Below, piece by piece: positions 47,332-56,265 of a stretch of DNA of 64,000 nt (position 1 is its first letter; each line of letters starts with the position of its first letter). The stretch comes from Microvirga antarctica. Its GTDB lineage: Bacteria; Pseudomonadota; Alphaproteobacteria; Rhizobiales; Beijerinckiaceae. Position numbers and translations under genes: made by a program. Under the pieces are notes generated by a model. The model worked only from the letters and a program-made list of their open reading frames with translations. It was not told the origin of the DNA and did no database searches. The stretch lies in contig NZ_JAGEMM010000001.1 in assembly GCF_017921815.1 (NCBI RefSeq), forward strand, positions 1,302,001 to 1,366,000, written 5' to 3'.

Positions 47332-48120
47332 ATGTCCCTGACCCATGACGAGATCGACCGCTATTCCCGCCATATCGTCCTCAGCGATGTGGGAGGCCCG
47401 GGTCAGTTGAAGCTCAAGGCAGCGCGGGTTCTCGTGGTGGGCGCGGGCGGGCTGGGCGCGCCGGCGATCCAGTATCTGGCGGCCGCGGGCATCGGCACCC
47501 TCGGCATCGTCGACGACGATGTCGTGTCGCTGTCGAACCTGCAGCGGCAGGTCATCCACGGCACCCCGGATATCGGCCGCCGCAAAGTCGACAGCGCCGC
47601 CGACGCCGTCAGCCGGCTGAATCCCGGCGTTTCGGTCCTGCGCCATCCGGAGCGGCTGGGTGCCGCCAATGCCCGGCAGGTGGTGGGGGATTACGACGTG
47701 GTCGTCGACGGGTCGGACAACTTCGCCACCCGGTACCTCACCTCCGATGCCTGCTTTCACGCGGGAAAGCCGCTCGTCACGGGAGCGCTTGGGCAGTTCG
47801 ACGGAACGCTGACGACGATCCGGGCGCATGAGCGCGCCGCGGACGGCAGCCCCAATCCCACCTATCGCTGTCTGTTTCCCGCACCGCCGCCGGAGGGCGC
47901 CGTCCCATCCTGTGCGGAAGCCGGAATCCTTGGGGCGCTGGCGGGTGTTCTGGGAAGCCTGATGGCCATGGAGGTCATGCGGGAGATCGTCGGCTTCGGC
48001 GATGGCCTCGTCGGCCGCCTTCTGATGATCGACGCCCGATCCATGCGGTTCGACACGATCCGCTACCGTTGGGACCCGGCCAACCCGCTGAATGGGACGC
48101 CTCATTCCAGCGCCGGATAA
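47332..48120 (+). CDS. HesA/MoeB/ThiF family adenylyltransferase
   Basis: This 262-residue E1-like protein activates the C-terminus of a ubiquitin-like sulfur carrier (MoaD or ThiS) by adenylation. The ATP-binding GAGGLG is at 37-42, followed by DDDVVSLSNLQRQ and a DGSDNFATRYL block near 127. The zinc tetrad of classic MoeB looks lost: the usual CYRC reads TYRC, and the second CxxC near the C-terminus is absent because the protein ends at PLNGTPHSSAG. No rhodanese domain follows. MoeB is more likely than ThiF by overall similarity. Confidence 0.85.
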   Translation: MSLTHDEIDRYSRHIVLSDVGGPGQLKLKAARVLVVGAGGLGAPAIQYLAAAGIGTLGIVDDDVVSLSNLQRQVIHGTPDIGRRKVDSAADAVSRLNPGVSVLRHPERLGAANARQVVGDYDVVVDGSDNFATRYLTSDACFHAGKPLVTGALGQFDGTLTTIRAHERAADGSPNPTYRCLFPAPPPEGAVPSCAEAGILGALAGVLGSLMAMEVMREIVGFGDGLVGRLLMIDARSMRFDTIRYRWDPANPLNGTPHSSAG

Positions 48121-48137
48121 ACCCGCGCCGGAATGAG
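48101..48137. terminator. hairpin between convergent moeB-like and pheT genes
   Basis: CTCATTCC (48101-48108) pairs with GGAATGAG (48130-48137), and a further GCGC/GCGC stem follows after one mismatch. It overlaps the end of the MoeB-like gene and stands 9 bases beyond the pheT stop, so it could serve both. It has no T run on either side. Confidence 0.4.
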
Positions 48138-48145
48138 GGTGTCCG

Positions 48146-50569
48146 TCAGGCCCGGAGCGTCGCGCCGGTCTTCTTGGCGACCTCGGCCACGATCTTGGAC
48201 GAAATGGCCTCGATCTCGCCATCGGTCAACGTCTTCTCGACCGGCTGGATGGTGACCGCGACGGCCACGGATTTGTGGTCGGGCGCGATGCCGGTGCCCT
48301 CGTAGACGTCGAACACCTCGACGCCGACGATGAGTTGACGCTCCGCATTCTGCGCGGCCTTGAGGATGTCGCCGGCAGCGACCTCGCGAGCCACCACGAA
48401 GGCGAAATCGCGGGTGACAGGCTGGAAGTCCGAAAGGACCAGCTTCGGCTTCATCTTCGTCGGCTTGGCCTTTGGCGGCGGCAGGCTGTCGAGGGTCAGC
48501 TCGAACGCGACCAGCGGGCCTTTGAGATCCAGCGCCTTCAAAACGGCCGGGTGAACCTCACCGAACGCACCCACGATCATCTTGGGGCCGAATTGCAGCG
48601 TTCCGGAGCGTCCCGGATGGAACCAGGACGGTCCGCCCGCGACCACCTGAAGGCCGCCGGCGGGAATGCCAAGGGCTGTCAGGAGAGCCATCGCGTCAGC
48701 TTTCGCGTCGAAGACGTCAACAGCCACCGCCCCGCCATCCCAGTGGCGGCCGACGCCCTCGACCCGGGCGGTTCCGCGACGGAGGGACGCCGCCCTGATG
48801 GTTTGACCCTCGGGCTCGTCGGACGCGAAGCATTGGCCGACCTCGAACAGGGCCACGTCTCCGAAGCCGCGATCGGCATTGCGCTGCGCCGCCTTGAGAA
48901 GGCCCGGCAACAGGCTCGGCCGCATGTCCGACAGATCGGACGCGATCGGGTTGGCCAAAGCCAGGCGCGGATCTCCGCCGCCAAAGAGTTCAGCCTCCGC
49001 CTTGCCGATGAACGACCACGTCACCGCCTCCACCAGACCGCGCAGGGCGAGAGCCCGTTTGGCCAGGCGGGTGCGCTTTTGAATGAGCGTTAGAATGGGC
49101 TTGGCCACTGCCGCCTCGAGCCGCGGCAGCGGCATGGGGGCGATGCGGTCGAGACCGACAATGCGGATGACCTCCTCGACGAGATCCGCCTTGCCCTCGA
49201 TATCGGGACGCCAGGACGGAGGCGTGACCGACACCGTGTCGCCGCCGCCCTCGACCGCAAAGCCGAGTTTCTGGAGGATGGCCTTCGACTCGGCGGGCTG
49301 GACCGGCAGACCCGACAGGCGGGGAACCTCCGACCACGGGAAGGCGATGACGCGCTCGGTTATCGGCGCGTGGCCCGTCACCACCGCCTGCATCGGCGTT
49401 CCGCCGCAGATCGCAATCGTCATCTGGGTGGCAAGGTCGAGTCCCGGCAGCGTATAGGCCGGGTCGACGCCGCGCTCGAAGCGGTAGCGCGCATCGGTGA
49501 TGATGCCGAGCTTGCGGCCGGATTGCGCGATGTTCAGCGGATCCCACAGGGCAGATTCGATGAGCACGTCCGTCGTGGTCGCATCCACGCCCGAATGCTC
49601 GCCGCCCATGATGCCGGCGATCGATTCCACGCCGCGTTCATCGGCGATGACCACCGTTCCGGCGTCGAGCGTGTAGGTCCGTCCGTCGAGGGCCAGCACC
49701 TCTTCGCCGTCTTGGGCCTGCCGGATCGTCAGGCCGCCCGAAACCTTGGCGGCGTCGAAGACGTGGAGCGGGCGGCCGCGATCGAACGTCATGTAGTTGG
49801 TGATGTCGACGAGCGCGTTGATGGGGCGAAGCCCGATGGCCAGAAGCCGCCGCTGCATCCAATCGGGCGAAGACCCGTTGGTGACGCCGCGCACGAGGCG
49901 CAGGGCGAAGAGCGGGCAGAGTTTCTCGTCGCCGGGCGGCAGGTCGATCCGCACGGAGACGGGAGTCTCGCCTGTGGCCGCAAGGGCGGGCCGATCCTCA
50001 GTTTTGAGAGTTCCGAGGCCTGCCGCCGCCAGATCCCGCGCGATGCCATAGACCGAGGTGCAATCGGGACGGTTGGGCGTCAGGTTGATCTCGATGACCG
50101 GATCGTCGAGCCCCGCATAGGCCGCATAGGGCTTGCCCACCGGCGCATCGGCCGGCAGGTCGATGATGCCGTCGTGATCGTCCGAAATCTCGAGTTCGGC
50201 CGCCGAGCACAGCATGCCGCGGCTTTCGACGCCGCGGATGTTGCCGATTCCCAGCGTGATGTTCTTGCCCGGCATGTAGGTTCCCGGAGGCGCGAAGACG
50301 CTCTTCATGCCGGCCCGCGCATTCGGCGCACCACAGACCACCTGGATGGGCGCGCCCTCGCCCGTATCGACGACGCAGACGCGCAGGCGATCGGCATTGG
50401 GATGCTGCTCGGCCGAGACCACGAACGCGATGGTGTAGGGCGCAAACGCCTTGGCCTTGTCGGCGACGGATTCAACCTCGAGACCGATGCGCGTCAGGGT
50501 CTCGACGATCGTGTCGAGGGGCGCGTCGGTGTCGAGATGCTCCTTGAGCCAGGAGAGGGTGAATTTCAT
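48146..50569 (-). CDS. pheT: phenylalanine--tRNA ligase beta subunit
   Basis: This large subunit (807 residues) of the heterotetrameric PheRS has an N-terminal EMAP-like tRNA-binding domain ([21 protein letters not shown] near 51), a B3/B4 editing domain, B5 (RRPIKTLSGLPVQ-like region [17 protein letters not shown]) and a C-terminal anticodon-binding FDX-ACT domain ([15 protein letters not shown]). It recognises and edits tRNA(Phe). It follows pheS by 13 bp. Length is normal. Confidence 0.96.
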   Translation of the reverse strand: MKFTLSWLKEHLDTDAPLDTIVETLTRIGLEVESVADKAKAFAPYTIAFVVSAEQHPNADRLRVCVVDTGEGAPIQVVCGAPNARAGMKSVFAPPGTYMPGKNITLGIGNIRGVESRGMLCSAAELEISDDHDGIIDLPADAPVGKPYAAYAGLDDPVIEINLTPNRPDCTSVYGIARDLAAAGLGTLKTEDRPALAATGETPVSVRIDLPPGDEKLCPLFALRLVRGVTNGSSPDWMQRRLLAIGLRPINALVDITNYMTFDRGRPLHVFDAAKVSGGLTIRQAQDGEEVLALDGRTYTLDAGTVVIADERGVESIAGIMGGEHSGVDATTTDVLIESALWDPLNIAQSGRKLGIITDARYRFERGVDPAYTLPGLDLATQMTIAICGGTPMQAVVTGHAPITERVIAFPWSEVPRLSGLPVQPAESKAILQKLGFAVEGGGDTVSVTPPSWRPDIEGKADLVEEVIRIVGLDRIAPMPLPRLEAAVAKPILTLIQKRTRLAKRALALRGLVEAVTWSFIGKAEAELFGGGDPRLALANPIASDLSDMRPSLLPGLLKAAQRNADRGFGDVALFEVGQCFASDEPEGQTIRAASLRRGTARVEGVGRHWDGGAVAVDVFDAKADAMALLTALGIPAGGLQVVAGGPSWFHPGRSGTLQFGPKMIVGAFGEVHPAVLKALDLKGPLVAFELTLDSLPPPKAKPTKMKPKLVLSDFQPVTRDFAFVVAREVAAGDILKAAQNAERQLIVGVEVFDVYEGTGIAPDHKSVAVAVTIQPVEKTLTDGEIEAISSKIVAEVAKKTGATLRA

Positions 50570-50582
50570 CGGATCTCTCCTG

Positions 50583-51665
50583 TCAGGACGTGAGGCCGCT
50601 CACGAGCGCCGGAATGTCGAGCGGCCGGAAGCCGTAATGGGTAAGCCAGCGGACATCGGCCTCGAAGAACGGGCGCAGGTCCGGCATGCCGTATTTGAGC
50701 ATGGCGATGCGGTCGATACCCATGCCCCAGGCAAAGCCCTGGACCTTGTCCGGGTCGAGACCGCAATTGCGCAGCACGTTCGGGTGCACCATGCCGCAGC
50801 CGAGAATCTCGAGCCAATCCTCGCCCTCGCCAAAGCGGATCTCGCCGCCCTTGCGCGAGCACTGGATATCGACCTCGGCCGATGGCTCGGTGAACGGGAA
50901 GAACGACGGGCGAAAGCGCATCTTGACCTGATCGACCTCGAAGAACGCCTTGCAGAACTCCTCCAGCACCCACTTCATGTGGGCGATGTTGGCATGGCTG
51001 TCGATGACGAGGCCTTCGACCTGATGGAACATCGGCGTGTGCGTCTGGTCGGAATCGTGACGGTAGGTGCGGCCTGGAATGACGATCCGGATCGGCGGCG
51101 CCTTCGTGGTCATCGTGCGGATCTGGACCGGTGACGTATGGGTGCGCAGAACCTTGCGCTCGCCGTTGGCGTCGGGGGCCAGGAAGAACGTGTCGTGCAT
51201 CTCGCGGGCGGGATGTCCCTCGGGGAAGTTCAGGGCCGTGAAGTTGAGGTAATCGGTCTCGATATCCGGCCCCTCGGCGACCGAGAAACCCATATCGGCG
51301 AAGATGGCCGTGATCTCCTCGATGACCTGGCTGATCGGGTGAATGCGGCCGCGGGTCTCGGGCGCCTCCCGGACCGGCAGACTGACATCGACCCGTTCGG
51401 CCTGAAGGCGCGCGTCGAGGGCGGCCGAGGCCAGCACATCCCGTCTGCCCGCAATCGCCGCCTGGACCGCATCGCGCAACCCATTGATGAGGGGGCCCCG
51501 CTCACGACGCTCGTCCGGTGTCATCGACCCCAGGGTCTTGAGCAGGTCGGAAACCGACCCCTTCTTGCCGAGCGCGGCGACGCGGACGGCCTCCAGGGCC
51601 GCCTCGTCGGAGGCCGCTTCGACCTGCGCGAGCAGATCACGTTCGAGGGAATGGAGATCGGTCAT
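50583..51665 (-). CDS. pheS: phenylalanine--tRNA ligase alpha subunit
   Basis: This is the catalytic subunit (360 residues). The N-terminal coiled coil (residues ~1-85, [21 protein letters not shown]) binds tRNA. The class II core follows, with motif 2 [10 protein letters not shown]...[20 protein letters not shown] near 190-225 and motif 3 [13 protein letters not shown] [13 protein letters not shown] near 322. The ATG at 51665 gives the standard start [12 protein letters not shown]; the frame continuing to 51743 is unconserved. The hairpin 140 bases upstream separates pheST from rplT. Confidence 0.96.
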   Translation of the reverse strand: MTDLHSLERDLLAQVEAASDEAALEAVRVAALGKKGSVSDLLKTLGSMTPDERRERGPLINGLRDAVQAAIAGRRDVLASAALDARLQAERVDVSLPVREAPETRGRIHPISQVIEEITAIFADMGFSVAEGPDIETDYLNFTALNFPEGHPAREMHDTFFLAPDANGERKVLRTHTSPVQIRTMTTKAPPIRIVIPGRTYRHDSDQTHTPMFHQVEGLVIDSHANIAHMKWVLEEFCKAFFEVDQVKMRFRPSFFPFTEPSAEVDIQCSRKGGEIRFGEGEDWLEILGCGMVHPNVLRNCGLDPDKVQGFAWGMGIDRIAMLKYGMPDLRPFFEADVRWLTHYGFRPLDIPALVSGLTS

Positions 51666-51803
51666 CGGTCCCTGCCAGAATTCAAGCGCTTGAGTGGTGC
51701 GCGGCGCGGGGACCGTCAAGCCTCCCGACCCGCAAAAGGGCATTCGACAGCGCGAATTGCGCAGTCGGTGCGGGTGGTCTCGGAGGCGAAAGGGAGAAAG
51801 GAC

Positions 51804-51830
51804 GGCGCGACCGGGAAAACCGGTCGCGCC
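51804..51830 (-). terminator. terminator between rplT and pheS
   Basis: GGCGCGACCGG (51804-51814) pairs perfectly over 11 bp with CCGGTCGCGCC (51820-51830), loop of five, 14 bases after the rplT stop. On the - strand the following sequence is only moderately T-rich (TCCTTTCTCCC). It may be partial, letting some transcription reach pheS. Confidence 0.55.
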
Positions 51831-51844
51831 CGTGCCAGGTTGTC

Positions 51845-52216
51845 TTACGCGGCTTCCTGCTGCGGCAGGGCGGCCTTGGCGCGCTCCACATAGGCAGCGA
51901 AGGCTGCCGGCTCGTGGATGGCCATTTCGGACAGAACCTTGCGATCGACCTCGACCCCGGCCTTGCCGAGACCATCGATAAATCGCGAATAGGTCAGGCC
52001 CTGCTCACGGACCGCTGCGTTGAGACGCTGGATCCAGAGAGCGCGGAACGTGCGCTTCTTGTTCTTACGGTCGCGGTAAGCATATTGCATGCTCTTCTCG
52101 ACCGCCTGCTTGGCGATGCGGATGGTATTCTTGCGGCGTCCGTAAAAGCCTTTGGCGGCCTTCAGAACTTTTTTATGCTTGGCGTGGCTGGTCACGCCCC
52201 GTTTGACACGGGCCAT
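51845..52216 (-). CDS. rplT: 50S ribosomal protein L20
   Basis: The 123-residue product has the basic N-terminal extension [21 protein letters not shown], then the [20 protein letters not shown] block and the globular domain [19 protein letters not shown]20 binds 23S rRNA early in assembly and represses its own operon in several bacteria. It is 38 bp after rpmI on the same strand. Confidence 0.97.
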   Translation of the reverse strand: MARVKRGVTSHAKHKKVLKAAKGFYGRRKNTIRIAKQAVEKSMQYAYRDRKNKKRTFRALWIQRLNAAVREQGLTYSRFIDGLGKAGVEVDRKVLSEMAIHEPAAFAAYVERAKAALPQQEAA

Positions 52217-52254
52217 AGGGTAACTCCTTCAAAATCTGGGATGCGCAGACAGCT

Positions 52255-52455
52255 TCAGCCGTTCGGCAGGAAGTACTTCTTCACGTTGTAACCGTCGGTC
52301 TTGAACAGGACGTTGGTCCCGCGCAGATTACGGATCTGCTTGTTCGTCCGCTTGATCATCCCGTGCTGCTTGCCGGCCTGGCTGTAGACGACCTTGCCGG
52401 TGCCCGTGATCTTGAAGCGCTTTTTAGCGCCCGATTTGGTCTTCAGCTTGGGCAT
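52255..52455 (-). CDS. rpmI: 50S ribosomal protein L35
   Basis: The 66-residue product starts [21 protein letters not shown] and ends with [21 protein letters not shown], full length for L35. GGAG stands before its ATG. It is preceded by an unusually long (210 bp) gap to infC that contains paired hairpins and the infC terminator, suggesting separate or controlled expression from infC. Confidence 0.97.
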   Translation of the reverse strand: MPKLKTKSGAKKRFKITGTGKVVYSQAGKQHGMIKRTNKQIRNLRGTNVLFKTDGYNVKKYFLPNG

Positions 52456-52482
52456 TTTGCTCTCCTTTGGACAAGGCCAGGA

Positions 52483-52563
52483 GGCGGAAGACCGCCCGAT
52501 GACCTCTTGATGCTGCTATGAGCACAACAAACCGCCACGGCAGCCCTGATGAGCCGGGCGGTT
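52483..52563 (-). promoter_or_regulatory. structured leader before rpmI-rplT
   Basis: Two stems lie just upstream of rpmI. One is AACCGCC (52530-52536) with GGCGGTT (52557-52563), continued after a one-base bulge by CGGC (52538-52541) with GCCG (52553-52556). The other is GGCGG (52483-52487) with CCGCC (52492-52496), close to the ribosome-binding site. Ribosomal protein L20 autoregulates this operon through mRNA structure in other bacteria. Whether this is such a leader is inference. Confidence 0.4.
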
Positions 52564-52597
52564 CGATGAAGCGCGGCTTATGGCAGACGAGCCCGCC

Positions 52598-52628
52598 AAA
52601 AGCAATGGCCGCCGGTTTCCCGACGGCC
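52598..52628 (-). terminator. intrinsic terminator after infC
   Basis: A 9-bp stem with one G-U pair (arms 52607-52615 and 52620-52628, loop TTTC on this strand reading GAAA) stands 38 bases after the infC stop and is followed on the - strand by TTTT (A run 52598-52601). Confidence 0.55.
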
Positions 52629-52665
52629 AAGAATTCTCGTCTCGAAGAGTCTGTTGCCTGACGCC

Positions 52666-53208
52666 TCAGCGCGGCGCCATCACCATGACGACCTGACGGC
52701 CCTCGAAGTTCGGCTCCATCTCGACCTTGGCGATCTCGCTGACGTCGGATTTCACCCGATCCAGGACCTTGAGGCCGAGATCCTGGTGGGCCATCTCGCG
52801 GCCGCGGAAGCGCAGGGTCACCTTGACCTTGTTGCCCTCCTCGAAGAAGCCGCGCATGGCCTTCATCTTCACGTCGTAATCGTGATCGTCGATGCCGGGG
52901 CGGAGTTTCACTTCCTTGACCTCGACGGTCTTCTGCTTCTTGCGCGCTTCCGAGGCTTTTTTCTGCTCGAGGAAGCGGTACTTGCCGTAATCAAGGATCT
53001 TGCAAACGGGCGGGGTCGCGTTCGGCGAGATCTCCACAAGGTCCAGTCCGGCGTCCTCAGCAATGCGCATCGCATCGAAAAAGGGCATCACGCCACGATT
53101 CTGACCCGTATCATCGATCAACTGCACGTCGCGGACACCGCGAATATCTCTGTTAGCGCGCGGTCCGTCCTTCTGCGGCACCGGCATGGCTCTCATTGGT
53201 CTGCGAAT
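52666..53208 (-). CDS. infC: translation initiation factor IF-3 (apparent ATT start)
   Basis: IF-3 keeps 30S subunits free and checks the start codon. The N-domain [19 protein letters not shown] and linker EEKKAS-like [35 protein letters not shown] lead to the C-domain [18 protein letters not shown]. The best start is ATT at 53208: AGGAG (53222-53218) stands 9 bases before it and gives [16 protein letters not shown], the family N-terminus. The first ATG (53196) is 21 bases from that site. A rare start codon is the known autoregulation device of infC in E. coli. Length from ATT is 180 residues. Confidence 0.93.
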   Translation of the reverse strand: MRRPMRAMPVPQKDGPRANRDIRGVRDVQLIDDTGQNRGVMPFFDAMRIAEDAGLDLVEISPNATPPVCKILDYGKYRFLEQKKASEARKKQKTVEVKEVKLRPGIDDHDYDVKMKAMRGFFEEGNKVKVTLRFRGREMAHQDLGLKVLDRVKSDVSEIAKVEMEPNFEGRQVVMVMAPR

Positions 53209-53222
53209 GGCTCGTATCTCCT
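53206..53222 (-). promoter_or_regulatory. infC ribosome-binding site and ATT start codon
   Basis: On the - strand AGGAG (53222-53218), nine bases, then ATT (53208-53206). This decides the infC start against the ATG codons at 53196 and 53187, which have no ribosome-binding site at a usable distance. Confidence 0.7.
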
Positions 53223-53320
53223 GTTGAGCGGCAGGCCGGAGATCGGGAAGCACAAAGGCTCCCGCCGAGTCTCGACCGGTTCCGCGAATGATCTGACATT
53301 TCGCTCAAATGCGGGCGAAG

Positions 53321-54634
53321 TCAACTCGTTCTGCGTGGGAAAGACCCATCCAGCAGCGCCGAATACACCTCCAAAGTGCTCGAAACCATCCGTTCGAGCG
53401 AGAAATGCTGTTCGACGTGCCGTCTCGCCCGCATGCCCAGCGCGTTGCGGGCACTCGCCCCCAGCGCCAGCGCGCCTCCGACTGCTTCCGCTAAGGCATC
53501 CGCGTCGCCAGCGGGAATGCGCCATCCGGTCCGCTCTTGGGGCGGCACCGCGGGCGGAGCCAGCACCGTCTCCGGCACGGCGCCGAGATCGGACACCACC
53601 ACCGGCGTGCCCATGGCCTGCGCTTCCACGGCCGATCGCCCGAAGGCCTCCGGTTCAGTCGACGGGACCGTCACCACGGAGGCGGTGAGGAAGGCCGCCG
53701 GCATGTCGGTGCAATGGCCGACGCGACGAACGACGCCGTTGAGTTTACGCGCATCGATGAGTTGATCGAGTTCCTTGACGTAGGAATCCCGCCCCTGCGG
53801 ATCGCCTGCCAGAATATAGGCCACATCCCTGACGCCCGCATCGCGCAGCTTGGCCGCGGCCTCCACGAGCACTTTCTGGCCTTTCCAGCCAGTCAGGCGC
53901 GCGGCCAGCAGCACAACCCGCTCGTGGGGCGCGACTTTCCAGGATCGGCGCAGATTTTCCACCCGCTCGGGGCTGACGGCGCCGGGCGTGAAGACGGAAA
54001 AATCGGTTCCCCGATGGATCACGCGGACGCGATCCGTCGCCTGTGGATAGAGAGAGCGGATCAACTCGGCCGTGTAATGGGAATTGGCGATGACAAGATC
54101 GCCTCGGGACATGACCGAGTTGTAGAGGACCTTGACCGAAGAGCGCCCGGCATAGCTGCCGTGATAGGTCGTCACGAACGGAAGGTTGAGCGAACGGGCA
54201 GCCCCGAGGGCGACCCAGGCCGGCGCCCGCGAGCGCGCATGGATCAGCGCCACGCGCTCCCGATAACAGATTTTCGCCAGACGCCGGACATTCACCAGCA
54301 TGGAGAACGGGTTCTTGGTGGCAGCCGGGAACGGAACCCAGACCCCGCCTTTGGCCTGCAATTCGCCGACCAGCCGTCCGCCTTCGGTGGCCACCAGCGC
54401 CCGTGCGCCCGCATGGGCCAGGCCTTCGGCCACATCGACCGCCGTGCGCTCGGCGCCGCCGGCCTCGAGCTCGGGAATGATCTGAAGAATCGTCCTGCCG
54501 GCCAGCGGGTGAACGCTGGACGATGGAAACGAGGGCCCTCCTCCGGGTCGCGCTGGGAAACTCACCGATGTAAGAGCCTTGTTGAGACAGGTTGCTGGAC
54601 GTTGCGGCAAAGCAGTTGAGGATGAGTTAACCAT
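53321..54634 (-). CDS. glycosyltransferase family 4 protein
   Basis: This GT-B fold enzyme has an N-terminal acceptor domain starting at ILQIIPELEAGGAERTAVDVAEGL (residue ~49). A donor domain starts near AARLTGWKGQKVLVEAA, and the sugar-nucleotide-binding PSTEPEAFGRSAVEAQAMGTPVV (E-x7-E type) is near 343. It probably adds a sugar in LPS or exopolysaccharide synthesis. The annotated start is the ATG at 54634, but the first ~45 residues are low in conservation and a GTG 23 codons on is possible. The ATG shares bases with the start of the divergent hydrolase gene (CATG). Confidence 0.88.
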   Translation of the reverse strand: MVNSSSTALPQRPATCLNKALTSVSFPARPGGGPSFPSSSVHPLAGRTILQIIPELEAGGAERTAVDVAEGLAHAGARALVATEGGRLVGELQAKGGVWVPFPAATKNPFSMLVNVRRLAKICYRERVALIHARSRAPAWVALGAARSLNLPFVTTYHGSYAGRSSVKVLYNSVMSRGDLVIANSHYTAELIRSLYPQATDRVRVIHRGTDFSVFTPGAVSPERVENLRRSWKVAPHERVVLLAARLTGWKGQKVLVEAAAKLRDAGVRDVAYILAGDPQGRDSYVKELDQLIDARKLNGVVRRVGHCTDMPAAFLTASVVTVPSTEPEAFGRSAVEAQAMGTPVVVSDLGAVPETVLAPPAVPPQERTGWRIPAGDADALAEAVGGALALGASARNALGMRARRHVEQHFSLERMVSSTLEVYSALLDGSFPRRTS

Positions 54635-55391
54635 GCGGCAGAATTTGACGATCGGCCACGGCGCCGAAGCGCGCGTGATTGCTGCACTGGCGCGCGAGGG
54701 AAACGGGCCACCGGTCGTCTGGCTCGGCGGTTATAAGTCGGACATGCGGTCGACGAAAGCGGAAACCCTCGACGCCTGGGCCGCCCGGTCCGGTCGGGCT
54801 TTCATCCGCTTCGACTATTCGGGCCACGGCGAATCGGAAGGCGCGTTCGAGGACGGCACCATCTCGCGCTGGCTTGAGGAAGCTCTTGCGGTCATCAACG
54901 GCCTTGTCTCAGGCGCGCCCATCATTGTGGGCTCGTCGCTCGGCGGTTGGATCGCGCTGTTGGTCGCCCGGCGGCTTGCTGCAACCGGCGCCCGGCCGCC
55001 GGCCGGACTTGTGCTCATCGCACCCGCGGTCGATTTCACCCAACGCCTCGTGTGGGACCGCTTCACGGACGACATGAAGCGCCAGCTCAATGAAACGGGC
55101 TTCTACCTGCGCCATTCTGCCTATTCGGAAGCGCCCTACCCGATCACCAGGCGCCTTATCGAGGATGGGCGGACACACCTTCTGCTCGGCGGGCCAGTGC
55201 TGACGGGCTGTCCGATTCACATTCTGCAGGGAATGCAGGACCCGGACGTACCCTGGAGTCATGCGATGGAGCTCGTCGAGCACCTGCCCGGCGACAACGT
55301 CTCGCTCACACTCGTGAAGGATGGCGACCACCGCCTGTCGCGTCAGGAAGACCTCGACCGTATGATCCGGGCCGTCGAGGCGATTGCATGA
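54633..55391 (+). CDS. alpha/beta hydrolase (ABHD10-like)
   Basis: This 252-residue serine hydrolase has FDYSGHGESEG near 60-70 (oxyanion/strand 4 region), the nucleophile elbow VGSSLGGW with S102, an Asp in GMQDPDVPW near 205 and a His in DGDHRLS near 236. It is close to the ABHD10 / bacterial acyl-thioesterase-type hydrolases. The ATG at 54633 follows GAGGATGAG. The frame back to 54579 overlaps the divergent glycosyltransferase. Natural substrate unknown. Confidence 0.88.
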   Translation: MRQNLTIGHGAEARVIAALAREGNGPPVVWLGGYKSDMRSTKAETLDAWAARSGRAFIRFDYSGHGESEGAFEDGTISRWLEEALAVINGLVSGAPIIVGSSLGGWIALLVARRLAATGARPPAGLVLIAPAVDFTQRLVWDRFTDDMKRQLNETGFYLRHSAYSEAPYPITRRLIEDGRTHLLLGGPVLTGCPIHILQGMQDPDVPWSHAMELVEHLPGDNVSLTLVKDGDHRLSRQEDLDRMIRAVEAIA

Positions 55392-55409
55392 GGGGTGAGG
55401 GGTGAGCCC

Positions 55410-55676
55410 CTAGTGGAGGCTCACCGTCTCGAGATCATGCGCCCAGGCGTTGGCGACCGCCGCATCACGGCTGTCGGTCAACAGGATGGGCTCGCCGCTG
55501 GCGGACAGCAGGGCGAAGAGATGCAGGCCGGGCTCGATCTTCGGAGCCTGGGGGAAGATCCGGGCAATGTCGTCCGACAGCATCGGACGGACATAGGCCA
55601 TGGTCCCCTCGCCCAACGCTGCCAGCTCGGCGACATTGAACGGCGTTTCCGCATAGGTTTTCAAGGATATGTTCAT
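55410..55676 (-). CDS. DUF1150 family protein
   Basis: The product has 88 residues, and its NVAELAALGEGTMAYVRPMLSDD and ALLSASGEPILLTDSRDAAVANAW blocks fit DUF1150, an alphaproteobacterial family of unknown function regularly found next to a small heat-shock gene, as here. AAGGAG is placed 6 bases before the ATG at 55676; the longer frame runs into hsp20. It should be co-transcribed with hsp20 from the heat-shock-type promoter upstream. Confidence 0.85.
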   Translation of the reverse strand: MNISLKTYAETPFNVAELAALGEGTMAYVRPMLSDDIARIFPQAPKIEPGLHLFALLSASGEPILLTDSRDAAVANAWAHDLETVSLH

Positions 55677-55698
55677 CGACGTCTCCTTCGCGGCGTTC

Positions 55699-56133
55699 CT
55701 ACGTCTGATCCGGCGAGGCGATGACGATCTTGCGGACGATCCGATCCGGCTCAGGCCGGACGAGATCGATCGACAGGAGGCCATTCGCCAGGTCCGCGCC
55801 CAGGACCTCCATGCCTTCGGCAAGGAGAAAGGCGCGCTGGAACTGACGGGCGGCAATGCCGCGATGCAGGAAGTGCCTCGTCTTGTCGTCGATCTGACGA
55901 CCCCTGACCACGAGCTGGCTCTCTTCGAGAGTCACGTCAAGCTGTTCCCGGGTGAAACCGGCAACCGCAAGGGTGATCCTGAGACGCTCGGGATCGTTGG
56001 GCGTGCGCGCCACGCGCTCGATGTTGTAGGGGGGATACCCGTCTCCACCGGCTTTGGCGACACGGTCGAGCGCCTGCTCGATCTCGTCGAAACCCAGAAG
56101 AAATGGATGCCCGAAAGGCGAATGACGCGACAT
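55699..56133 (-). CDS. Hsp20 family small heat-shock protein
   Basis: This ATP-independent chaperone has 144 residues. The N-terminal part SPFGHPFLLGFDEIEQALDRVAK is that of the class found with DUF1150. The alpha-crystallin domain runs from PPYNIERV (~45) to the end, including LAVAGFTREQLDVTLEESQLVVRG and the ANGLLSIDL strand. The ATG at 56133 agrees with homologues but has no clear ribosome-binding site. A GTG at 56190 has AAAGGG 8 bases upstream and would add 19 residues. It stands behind a sigma-32-type promoter. Confidence 0.9.
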   Translation of the reverse strand: MSRHSPFGHPFLLGFDEIEQALDRVAKAGGDGYPPYNIERVARTPNDPERLRITLAVAGFTREQLDVTLEESQLVVRGRQIDDKTRHFLHRGIAARQFQRAFLLAEGMEVLGADLANGLLSIDLVRPEPDRIVRKIVIASPDQT

Positions 56134-56217
56134 ATTTCGAAGCCCAAGGTTAGAGGCACTTCGTTCGGTTTGAGCCCGCTTATGCGGCACTCAGGCGACC
56201 CTTTCGGGCGTTGATAT

Positions 56218-56250
56218 CCATATGGCGGTCACATCGTAACCGTTCAAGGG
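56218..56250 (-). promoter_or_regulatory. RpoH (sigma-32)-type heat-shock promoter for hsp20
   Basis: On the - strand CCCTTGAA (56250-56243) is followed after 15 bases by CGCCATAT (56227-56220), close to the CCCCATNT consensus. It begins 16 bases after the argH stop and lies ~85 bases before the hsp20 ATG, giving hsp20-DUF1150 its own heat-inducible start. Confidence 0.6.
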
Positions 56251-56265
56251 CTGCCAGACACCCGC

